Positions 1-5,101 of a DNA stretch of 5,965 nucleotides are shown here, piece after piece. The first letter of the stretch is position 1. The number at the start of each line of letters is the position of its first letter. The notes beneath the pieces are model-generated. The model saw nothing but the letters and a program-made list of their open reading frames with translations, was not told where the DNA came from and did not search any database. Source of the stretch: Caulobacteraceae bacterium (GTDB taxonomy: Bacteria; Pseudomonadota; Alphaproteobacteria; Caulobacterales; Caulobacteraceae); the NCBI GenBank assembly GCA_028291305.1, contig JAQGII010000492.1, forward strand, positions 1 through 5,965, given 5' to 3'. The position numbers and the translations under genes were made by a program.

Positions 1-1
1 C

Positions 2-376
2 TATCCGCGCAAGACCGCCAAGACCGAGCGCCCGCATCGCCAGGGCGTCGCCTTCGTGCTGACGCGCGGCGACACCGTTGGCCTGGTGCGCCGTCCGGAC
101 AAGGGCCTGCTCGGCGGCATGCTGGCCCTGCCATCCAGCGAGTGGGGCGCAAGGCCGGACGACCTCGACGCAGCCCCGGCCCACGTCCACTGGCGCCCGG
201 CGGGCCAGATCGAGCACGTCTTCACCCACTTCTCGCTGTCGCTGCGGGTGTTGAGGGCCGAGGCGGCGGCCGGCGCCAGTCAGGAGCTGATCTGGACGCC
301 CATCGACGAGGCGGCCCGTTCGCTGCCGAGCGTGTTCCTGAAGGCGCTGCGGGCGGGGCTCAACGGCCTGCTCTAG
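2..376 (+). CDS. mutY: Adenine DNA glycosylase MutY, C-terminal part (5' end outside the window)
   Basis: MutY removes adenine mispaired with 8-oxoguanine in DNA. Only the last 124 residues are here; the frame is open from base 2 and ends with TAG at 374-376, so the catalytic helix-hairpin-helix and iron-sulphur domains lie to the left, outside the window. The visible part is the Nudix-fold C-terminal domain that recognises 8-oxoG. It starts with a linker (ERPHRQGVAFVL), then a strand reading GDTVGLVRRPDKGLLGG, then MLALPSSEW, and near the end IEHVFTHFSLSLRV. The segments RPxKGLLGGMxxLP and HVFTHF are typical of MutY. As known for this domain, the catalytic Nudix box (REUxEExGU) is absent, so it binds rather than hydrolyses. 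The gene converges on the Nudix hydrolase gene and the two overlap by CTAG. A GTG at 56 could open a shorter frame, but it lies inside the domain and is not a credible start. Confidence 0.93.
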   Translation, partial: YPRKTAKTERPHRQGVAFVLTRGDTVGLVRRPDKGLLGGMLALPSSEWGARPDDLDAAPAHVHWRPAGQIEHVFTHFSLSLRVLRAEAAAGASQELIWTPIDEAARSLPSVFLKALRAGLNGLL

Positions 377-774
377 ACCGAGCCGAACCGCTCCCAGGCG
401 TCGCGGATCACCTGTTTGGTCTTGTGCCACTCCACGCGGGCGATGGCCTCTTCCACCGGCGCGAACTGCGCCTCGACCGCGTCGTCCCCGGCCACCGGCT
501 CGCCCTCCAGCCACCGCGCGGCGTAATCGATCAGGACGTAGTGGCGCTCGTCGCCGAAGAAGCCGTCGATTACGTCGACGAGGCCCAGCAGCTCGGCGCG
601 GACGCCGGTTTCCTCGAACAACTCGCGCAGGCCGCAGGCCTGCACCGTCTCGTTCCACTCCAGGCGTCCGCCGGGGATGCTCCAGTCGCCAAGCCGCGGC
701 GGCTTCCCGCGCCGAATCAGCAGCACCTCGTCGCCGCGGAAACAGATGACCCCGACGGTCGGAACCGGCGTCAC
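373..774 (-). CDS. Small Nudix hydrolase, ADP-ribose pyrophosphatase/MutT-like
   Basis: A 133-residue single-domain Nudix enzyme, normal in size for the family, expected to cleave a nucleoside diphosphate linked to another group in the cytoplasm. The Nudix box GX5EX7REUXEEXGU is complete: G36, E42, R50, E51, E54, E55 and G57 (RELFEETG), so a metal-binding catalytic site is present. It is preceded by IRRGKPPRLGDWSIPGG, a pattern common in ADP-ribose pyrophosphatase-like members. The substrate cannot be read from the sequence; an 8-oxo-dGTP (MutT) role is possible but unsupported. The start chosen is GTG at 774-772, whose last two bases begin the TGA stop of the patatin gene (GTGA, 4-nt overlap), which indicates translational coupling. 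The open frame continues further upstream only as a shadow of the patatin gene, and no family similarity is visible there. No good Shine-Dalgarno precedes the GTG. The TAG stop overlaps the stop of convergent mutY. Confidence 0.88.
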   Translation of the reverse strand: MTPVPTVGVICFRGDEVLLIRRGKPPRLGDWSIPGGRLEWNETVQACGLRELFEETGVRAELLGLVDVIDGFFGDERHYVLIDYAARWLEGEPVAGDDAVEAQFAPVEEAIARVEWHKTKQVIRDAWERFGSV

Positions 775-1808
775 AGGAAGGCCTTGCCCAGGTCGACGCT
801 GGATTGCGACCCGACCTGCGCCAGGTGATCCTTCAGCCACTCGTCGGCCGCCTCGCGCCCGCGCTTCTTCAGGTCCAGCAGGAAGCTCCAGCCGGTGTTG
901 GCCTTGCTCGACAGGGTCAGATCGCCGAGCCGGCCGTCGGCGGCGATCATGTGGAAACGCAGGGTCATGTAGCCGGCGCCAGCCTTCAGCAGGCCCCGCT
1001 TGATCAGATCCTGCACCACAGCGATGGTCCGCAGCTCCGCCACCACCGAGGCGTTGAAGCCGATCTCGTTGAGCCGGTCCATGATCTCGGCGGTGCTCCG
1101 AGGCGTGCCCTTGGAGACCAGCGGATTGAGCAGCAGCATCAGCACGTCGCGCGCGCGGCACTCCACCAGCGGCCAGATCGGCGGATTGGCCAGATAGCCG
1201 CCGTCCCAGTAGGGCTCGCCGTCGATCTCCACCGCCTGGAACACATCGGGCAGGCAGGCGGAGGCCAGGATGTGCTCCGCGGTCAGTTCGGCGGCATGGA
1301 ACAGCTTGGCCTCGCTGGTGCGCACGGCGGTGGCGGCGATGAACAGGTCGATGGGCGACTGCTCGCGGATCGCCTTGAAGTCGATCTGCTCGCGCAAGAC
1401 GTCGCGCAACGGGTTGAGGTTCAGCGGATTGAAGTCGTAGGGCGACATCGCCGGCTGCAGGGTCTGCAGGTAGCTGTAGGCGGGACTGTTAGTGAACCAG
1501 TCGGTGGCCAGGCGGGTCATGAAGTTCTCGCCGAACACGCCGCCCGAGCCCTGGCTGACCGCCTTCCAAAAGGACTCCAGCCTGGTCCGCGCGCCCTCGG
1601 GGCCGCCCTCGATCATGCCCGAGACCAGGGCGACCGCGTTCATCGCGCCGGCCGAGGCGGCGGTGATCGATTGGATTTCCAGGCCGCCGTACTCCAGCAG
1701 CCGGTCCAGCACCCCCCACTGGAAGGCCCCGTGCGCCCCGCCCCCCTGCAGGGCCAGGCTGACCGGCTTGGCTCCGTCGGTAGCGGGGCGTTTACGCAAC
1801 AGGCCCAT
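771..1808 (-). CDS. Patatin-like phospholipase with DUF3734-type C-terminal region
   Basis: A 345-residue predicted lipid acyl hydrolase using a Ser-Asp dyad. The patatin domain runs from about residue 15 to 215. The oxyanion-hole loop is QGGGAHGAF (21-29). The nucleophile elbow is A50-A-S52-A-G54, with Ala where the usual GxSxG has its first Gly. The catalytic Asp is D202 in the motif YWDGGYLANPP. ASACLPDVFQAVEIDGEPYWDGG is a typical run-up to that Asp. The C-terminal part, about 280-330 (RFHMI, SSKANTGWSFL, GREAADEWL), fits the DUF3734 extension known on bacterial patatins. There is no signal peptide or membrane helix, so it is probably cytosolic or bound to the surface of a membrane or inclusion. 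ATG lies only 3 nt after the bdhA stop, with a weak GGACGG upstream, and its TGA overlaps the Nudix start. Substrate is unknown: phospholipid is the family default; an intracellular polyester is a context-based guess. Confidence 0.9.
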   Translation of the reverse strand: MGLLRKRPATDGAKPVSLALQGGGAHGAFQWGVLDRLLEYGGLEIQSITAASAGAMNAVALVSGMIEGGPEGARTRLESFWKAVSQGSGGVFGENFMTRLATDWFTNSPAYSYLQTLQPAMSPYDFNPLNLNPLRDVLREQIDFKAIREQSPIDLFIAATAVRTSEAKLFHAAELTAEHILASACLPDVFQAVEIDGEPYWDGGYLANPPIWPLVECRARDVLMLLLNPLVSKGTPRSTAEIMDRLNEIGFNASVVAELRTIAVVQDLIKRGLLKAGAGYMTLRFHMIAADGRLGDLTLSSKANTGWSFLLDLKKRGREAADEWLKDHLAQVGSQSSVDLGKAFL

Positions 1809-1811
1809 GGA

Positions 1812-2609
1812 CTAGGCCGCCGTCCATCCGCCGTCGATAGACAAGGCCGCCCCGTTCACCGATGCGCCCGCATTGGAGGCCAGATAGACCAGCAGGCCGG
1901 CGATCTCGTCGTATTCGACTAACTTCTTGGTCGGCTGGGCGGCAAGGATGACATCCTTCAGGACCTGCTCCGGCGTGATCCCCCGGGCCTTGGCCTGGTC
2001 GGCGATCTGCGCTTCCACCAGCGGCGTCTTCACATAGCCGGGGCAGATGGCGTTGCAGGTGACGCCGTCGGTGGCGACTTCCAGCGCCACCGTCCTGGTC
2101 AGGCCCAGCACCCCGTGCTTGGCGGCCACATAGGCGGCCTTGAAGGGCGAGGCGACCAGGGCGTGGGCCGAGGCCAGGTTGACGATCCGCCCGCGCCCCT
2201 GCGCCTTCATGATCGGCACCGCCGCGCGGATCGAGTGAAAGGCGGACGACAGGTTGATGGCGATGATCTGGTTCCACTTGTCGATCGGGAACTCCTCGAT
2301 CGGGGACACGAACTGCACGCCTGCGTTGTTCAGCAGCAGGTCCAGCCGGCCGAGCCTGGCCTTGGCGAAGGCGACCATGTCAGCGATCTCGTCGGGCTTG
2401 GTCATGTCGGCGCCGTGGTAAAGCACCTGCACGCCGAATTCGGCGGCCATCTGGGCCCGCTCCGCCTCGATCTTGGCCGGATCGCCGAGGCCGTTAATGA
2501 CGACGTCGGAGCCCTGCCCCGCCAGCGCCCGGGCCATGGCCTGGCCGATGCCGCTGGTCGAGCCGGTGACGATGGCGACTTGGCCCTTCAGATCGACGGA
2601 TATCGGCAT
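1812..2609 (-). CDS. bdhA: D-3-hydroxybutyrate dehydrogenase (short-chain dehydrogenase family)
   Basis: Catalyses NAD-dependent interconversion of D-3-hydroxybutyrate and acetoacetate, the step that feeds products of polyhydroxybutyrate breakdown into central metabolism. The protein has 265 residues, usual for the family. The Rossmann motif TGSTSGIG is at 15-22 and NNAG at 94-97. The catalytic tetrad is N119, S147, Y160 and K164. The match goes beyond a generic SDR: NGLGD (39-43), GVQ (97-99), ASAHALVASPFKAAYVAAKHGVLGLT, CPGYVKTPLVEAQ (189-201) and the ending DGGWTAA follow D-3-hydroxybutyrate dehydrogenases. By alignment from memory, Q99, H149, K157 and Q201 correspond to the substrate-carboxylate ligands of the Pseudomonas fragi enzyme, and Y192 replaces a Trp there. 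An AAGGAG ribosome site 6 nt before ATG fixes the start. It heads a tight unit with the patatin and Nudix genes, and a perfect palindrome lies 24 nt upstream. An acetoacetyl-CoA reductase (PhaB) is less likely because of the substrate residues and the ending. Confidence 0.93.
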   Translation of the reverse strand: MPISVDLKGQVAIVTGSTSGIGQAMARALAGQGSDVVINGLGDPAKIEAERAQMAAEFGVQVLYHGADMTKPDEIADMVAFAKARLGRLDLLLNNAGVQFVSPIEEFPIDKWNQIIAINLSSAFHSIRAAVPIMKAQGRGRIVNLASAHALVASPFKAAYVAAKHGVLGLTRTVALEVATDGVTCNAICPGYVKTPLVEAQIADQAKARGITPEQVLKDVILAAQPTKKLVEYDEIAGLLVYLASNAGASVNGAALSIDGGWTAA

Positions 2610-2615
2610 GGCAGG

Positions 2616-2621
2616 CTCCTT
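2616..2621 (-). promoter_or_regulatory. Shine-Dalgarno of bdhA (AAGGAG)
   Basis: On the - strand AAGGAG stands 6 nt before the ATG at 2609-2607. It is the strongest ribosome binding site in the window; the two downstream genes have poor ones and probably depend on coupling to bdhA translation. Confidence 0.8.
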
Positions 2622-2633
2622 GAACGCTGATCG

Positions 2634-2650
2634 ATGTTGCGGCGCAACAT
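2634..2650. promoter_or_regulatory. Perfect 17-nt palindrome upstream of bdhA, candidate operator (PhaR-like TTGC-N3-GCAA)
   Basis: ATGTTGCG-G-CGCAACAT has two 8-nt arms that pair exactly around one central base. It sits in the 70-nt gap between the yaaA stop and the bdhA start, 24 nt before the ATG. A weak -10-like TATGTT (2651 to 2646, - strand) overlaps one arm, but no convincing -35 is seen. The one-base centre makes it a poor RNA hairpin, and no T run follows, so a terminator for yaaA is unlikely; a dimeric repressor site fits better. TGC-rich inverted repeats of this kind are known targets of PhaR, the regulator of polyhydroxybutyrate granule genes. Assigning PhaR here is inference. Confidence 0.5.
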
Positions 2651-2679
2651 AAACGCCCGAAGCCGGCCGGCGCTACACC

Positions 2680-3447
2680 CTAGTCGAGGGTTCGGGTGAA
2701 AATCCATTCCTCGGCCGTCGACAGGGCCCCGTCGAAGCCATAGCCGGCGACCTTGAAGTCCTTGAGACCCTCGGCCCGGTCCAGCCTCTGGTCGATGGCG
2801 TAGCGGGCCATCAGGCCGCGCGCCTTCTTGGCGTAAAAGCTGATGATCCTGGTCTCGCCGGCCTTGCGCTCCTTGAAGGTGCAGGTCACCACCGGCAGCG
2901 TCAGCGCCTTGCGGTCCACCGCGCCGAAATATTCCTGGCTCGCCAGGTTCACCAGCGTCGGATCGGCCTGGCCCTCGGCCGCCTCGTTCAGCGCGCGGGA
3001 GATCCGGTCGCCCCAGAAGGCGTAGAGGCTCGGCCCCCGCCGCGTCTTCAGGCGGATACCCATCTCCAGGCGGTAGGGCTGGATCACGTCCAGCGGACGC
3101 AGAACACCGTAGAGGCCCGACAGGATGCGCAGGTGCGCCTGGGCGAAGGCCATGCCGGCCTTGTCCAGATGGCGCGCCTGCAGGCCGTCATAGACGTCGC
3201 CGTTGAAGGCCAGCGCCGCCTGCAGCCCGTCCTCGCCTTCGGGGTCGAAGGCCTGGAAGCGCTCGTAGTTGAGCAGGGCCAGCTTGTCGGAGATCGACAT
3301 CAGCCGCTTCAGGTCGCTCTTGCGCAGTTTGCGGGCGACCTTGGCCAGCTCGGCGATATCGCCAGCCATAGCCGGCGCTGTGGTCCCGACACCCGGCGCG
3401 GCGGGGGCGAAATCCAGGGACTTGGCGGGGGAAATGACCATCAACAT
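2680..3447 (-). CDS. yaaA: Peroxide stress protein YaaA (UPF0246 / DUF328)
   Basis: YaaA limits free intracellular iron and so lowers hydroxyl-radical damage during peroxide stress in E. coli; the family also has reported DNA-binding ability. The protein from the chosen start has 255 residues, very close to the E. coli protein. Family signatures are in order: MLMVISPAKSLDF (1-13), LMSISDKLALLN (49-60), AFNGDVYDGL (80-89), HLRILSGLYGVLRPLDVIQPYRLEMG (105-130), YAFWGDRIS (142-150), NLASQEYF (167-174) and ISFYAKKARGLMARY (202-216). The ATG at 3447-3445 is chosen because the family begins exactly at MLxxISPAK. An in-frame ATG at 3519 would add 24 residues without family similarity, and it lies inside the intergenic repeat. 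No clear Shine-Dalgarno is visible. It has 66 nt between the repeat and its start for a promoter, with nothing convincing in it, and ends 70 nt before bdhA, so it may be its own unit. OxyR control is known in E. coli; no site was recognised here. Confidence 0.93.
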   Translation of the reverse strand: MLMVISPAKSLDFAPAAPGVGTTAPAMAGDIAELAKVARKLRKSDLKRLMSISDKLALLNYERFQAFDPEGEDGLQAALAFNGDVYDGLQARHLDKAGMAFAQAHLRILSGLYGVLRPLDVIQPYRLEMGIRLKTRRGPSLYAFWGDRISRALNEAAEGQADPTLVNLASQEYFGAVDRKALTLPVVTCTFKERKAGETRIISFYAKKARGLMARYAIDQRLDRAEGLKDFKVAGYGFDGALSTAEEWIFTRTLD

Positions 3448-3513
3448 GCGGGCGGGACTTTGGACTTCAGCTTGGCGGTGGGCAACATTCCGCGGGCTCC
3501 GATAACCACAAAT

Positions 3514-3647
3514 CGTCATCCTCGGGCTCGTCCCGAGGACCCAGCAGCGGAGACCGCGACACGGCGGCAGCTGGACCGCCCCGCTTCAAACCTGGAGCGG
3601 CTGGGTCCCCGGCACGGCCTCGCTACGCTCGTTGGCCGGGGATGACG
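3514..3647. repeat. Mosaic palindromic intergenic repeat (RIME-like, alphaproteobacterial type)
   Basis: A 134-nt element fills most of the 203-nt gap between the oxidase stop and the yaaA start. Its ends are CGTCATCC (3514-3521) and GGATGACG (3640-3647), exact inverted repeats. Each end carries its own hairpin: 8 bp with a 5-nt loop at 3519-3539 (TCCTCGGG / CCCGAGGA), and 8 bp with a 21-nt loop at 3606-3642 (TCCCCGGC / GCCGGGGA). The inner edges also pair perfectly over 9 bp (GGACCCAGC 3537-3545 with GCTGGGTCC 3600-3608), so it can alternate between two hairpins and one long structure. A smaller CCGCT / AGCGG pair lies at 3581-3600. Two palindromes joined by a variable middle recall the RIME elements of rhizobia; similar units are familiar from Caulobacter-like genomes. 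Copy number cannot be known from one copy. It contains no gene. Confidence 0.75.
3606..3642 (-). other. Stem-loop 8 nt after the oxidase stop, possible mRNA 3'-end structure
   Basis: This is the right-hand hairpin of the repeat, read in the direction of the oxidase gene: an 8-bp GC-rich stem with a 21-nt loop, starting 8 nt after the TAA. No T run follows on the - strand, so it is not a standard intrinsic terminator. It could protect the 3' end of the message or slow read-through into yaaA; that is inference. Confidence 0.35.
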
Positions 3648-3650
3648 GGT

Positions 3651-5060
3651 TTAAAAGAGCACTCGCGGGTTCATGATCCGCCTGGGGTCCAGCGCCCGGC
3701 GCACCGCCCGCATCGCCTCGACTTCGACCGGGGATTTGTAGCGCAGCGCCTCCTCGGTCTTCATCGCGCCAAGTCCGTGCTCGGCCGAAATCGAACCGCC
3801 CAGGTCGGCGACGATGTCGTGCACCAGTTTGGCCGCCGCGTCGCGGTCGCGGTCGAACGCTGCCGCGTCGCCGCCTACCGGCTGGGCGATGTTGTAGTGG
3901 ATGTTGCCGTCGCCGACGTGGCCGAACGCCGCCACCCGCGCGCCCGGCCAGCGCCGTTCCAGCGCCGTAGTCGCCCGCTCGAGGAATTCGGGGACCTTCG
4001 ACACCGGCACGGAGATGTCGTGCTTCCAGTTCACGCCCTCGGGCTTCTGCGCCGCCGACAGATCCTCGCGCATCCGCCACAGGAGCTTCGCCTGGCTTTC
4101 GGTCTGGGCGACCACGGCATCGGCCACGAGTCCCCCCTCCAGCGCCCCGCCCATCAGCCGCTCCAGCGAAGCCTCCGCGCCGCCCGCCTCGCCGCTGACG
4201 GTCTCGATCAGCACATACCAGGCGTGGCGGTCCTGCAGCGGCTCGCGCAGACCGGGGATGTTCTTCATGGCGAAATCGACGGAGCGGCGCGACATCAGCT
4301 CGAAGGCCTCGACCGCCCCGGCGCTCTCGCGCTTGGCCCGGGCCAGCAGCTCGATGGCCGCCTGCGGAGCCTCGATGCCCACCATGCCCACGGCGCGCGA
4401 GACCGGCTGCGGAAAGAGCTTGAGGCTGGCGGCGGTCACCACCCCCAGCGTCCCCTCGCCCCCGATCAGCAACTGCTTCAGGTCGTAGCCGGTGTTGTCC
4501 TTGCGCAGGCGCTTGAGCCCTCGGAAGATCTCGCCGTTGGGCAGCACCGCCTCGATGCCCAGGACCAACTCGCGCATGTTGCCGTAGCGCAGCACCGCCG
4601 TGCCGCCGGCGTTGGTCGAGACCAGCCCGCCGATGGTGCACGACCCCTCGGACGCCAGGCTCAGCGGGAACAGCCGTCCGGCCGCCGCCGCCGCCTCGCG
4701 CGTCTCGAGCAGCGTCACCCCCGCCTCGGCCACCAGCACGTCGTCCAGCGGCGTCACCTCGCGGATGGCCTTCATCCGCTCCAGCGACAGCAGAATCTCG
4801 CCCTGCGGCACCTGCCCGGCCACCAGCCCGGTGTTGCCGCCCTGGGGGACGATCGGGGTCGAGGATTCGAAACAGACGCCGACCACGGCGGCGACCTCCT
4901 CCACCGTCCCGGGCAGCGCCAGCAGCGGCGTGGCGCCATGCCAGCGTCCCCGTTCCTCCACCAGCTTGGGCGCCAGCCGGGCGGGGTCCTGGCTCCAGCC
5001 GCCCTCGCCGAGCACGGCCTTCAGGCGTGAGATCACATCGGCGGGGACGGACACGGTCAT
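3651..5060 (-). CDS. FAD-linked 2-hydroxyacid dehydrogenase (GlcD / D-2-hydroxyglutarate or D-lactate dehydrogenase family)
   Basis: A 469-residue flavoenzyme of the VAO/PCMH type, expected to oxidise a D-2-hydroxyacid to the 2-oxoacid and pass electrons to a quinone, flavoprotein or similar acceptor. The FAD domain spans about 41-222, with the pyrophosphate-binding loop IVPQGGNTGLVAG (70-82), LASEGSCTIGGLVSTNAGGTAVLRYG (135-160) and IGGEGTLGVVT. The FAD-oxidase C-terminal domain follows, with FGHVGDGNIHYN (379-390), SAEHGLG (425-431) and LDPRRIMNPRVLF at the end. H381, H388 and E427 match the metal ligands reported for D-2-hydroxyglutarate dehydrogenase, and PQGGNTG is typical of that branch, which I favour over D-lactate or glycolate oxidase; the substrate stays uncertain. 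No signal peptide or transmembrane helix is seen. The start has a weak site: GGGGAG lies unusually far (about 15 nt) from ATG. It follows the Sua5 gene by 41 nt in the same direction and may share its transcript. A GCC repeat at 4681-4695 encodes A123-A127. Confidence 0.88.
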   Translation of the reverse strand: MTVSVPADVISRLKAVLGEGGWSQDPARLAPKLVEERGRWHGATPLLALPGTVEEVAAVVGVCFESSTPIVPQGGNTGLVAGQVPQGEILLSLERMKAIREVTPLDDVLVAEAGVTLLETREAAAAAGRLFPLSLASEGSCTIGGLVSTNAGGTAVLRYGNMRELVLGIEAVLPNGEIFRGLKRLRKDNTGYDLKQLLIGGEGTLGVVTAASLKLFPQPVSRAVGMVGIEAPQAAIELLARAKRESAGAVEAFELMSRRSVDFAMKNIPGLREPLQDRHAWYVLIETVSGEAGGAEASLERLMGGALEGGLVADAVVAQTESQAKLLWRMREDLSAAQKPEGVNWKHDISVPVSKVPEFLERATTALERRWPGARVAAFGHVGDGNIHYNIAQPVGGDAAAFDRDRDAAAKLVHDIVADLGGSISAEHGLGAMKTEEALRYKSPVEVEAMRAVRRALDPRRIMNPRVLF

Positions 5061-5101
5061 GGAACAGGTTCTATACTCCCCGCTCGGCGGCGAGAAGCTC
5101 G

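Noticed and set aside
357..384. GGCTC / GAGCC inverted repeat spanning the mutY-Nudix junction, possible two-way terminator
   Set aside because: Five base pairs across an 18-nt loop with no T run is too weak to call.
1741..1746. Six-base C run (G run on the coding strand) in the patatin oxyanion-loop codons, possible phase-variation tract
   Set aside because: It is short, is explained by the Gly-Gly-Gly codons, and lies in a conserved motif; nothing else suggests phase variation.
804..1922. A 372-codon open frame on the + strand opposite the patatin and bdhA genes
   Set aside because: Its protein is a low-complexity run of R, G, H, Q and A with no family signature, and it mirrors two clearly conserved genes. 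High GC removes stop codons in this frame.
3482..3488. ATGTTGC (- strand) upstream of yaaA, identical to one arm of the bdhA palindrome
   Set aside because: Only a single 7-nt half is present and the other side does not pair, so a shared regulator is not supported; chance is a fair explanation.
3586..4641. A 351-codon open frame on the - strand in another frame of the dehydrogenase gene, running into the repeat
   Set aside because: Arginine/glycine/alanine-rich translation without motifs. The competing frame carries all the FAD and metal motifs.
4681..4695. Five consecutive GCC units, possible slippage-prone microsatellite
   Set aside because: It encodes an alanine run in a helix-like part of the dehydrogenase and keeps the frame when it changes length; such runs are common in GC-rich genomes.
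3642..5030. A 462-codon open frame on the + strand opposite the FAD-linked dehydrogenase
   Set aside because: Same reason: it is antisense to a gene with full family motifs, and its composition is typical of a GC-driven shadow.
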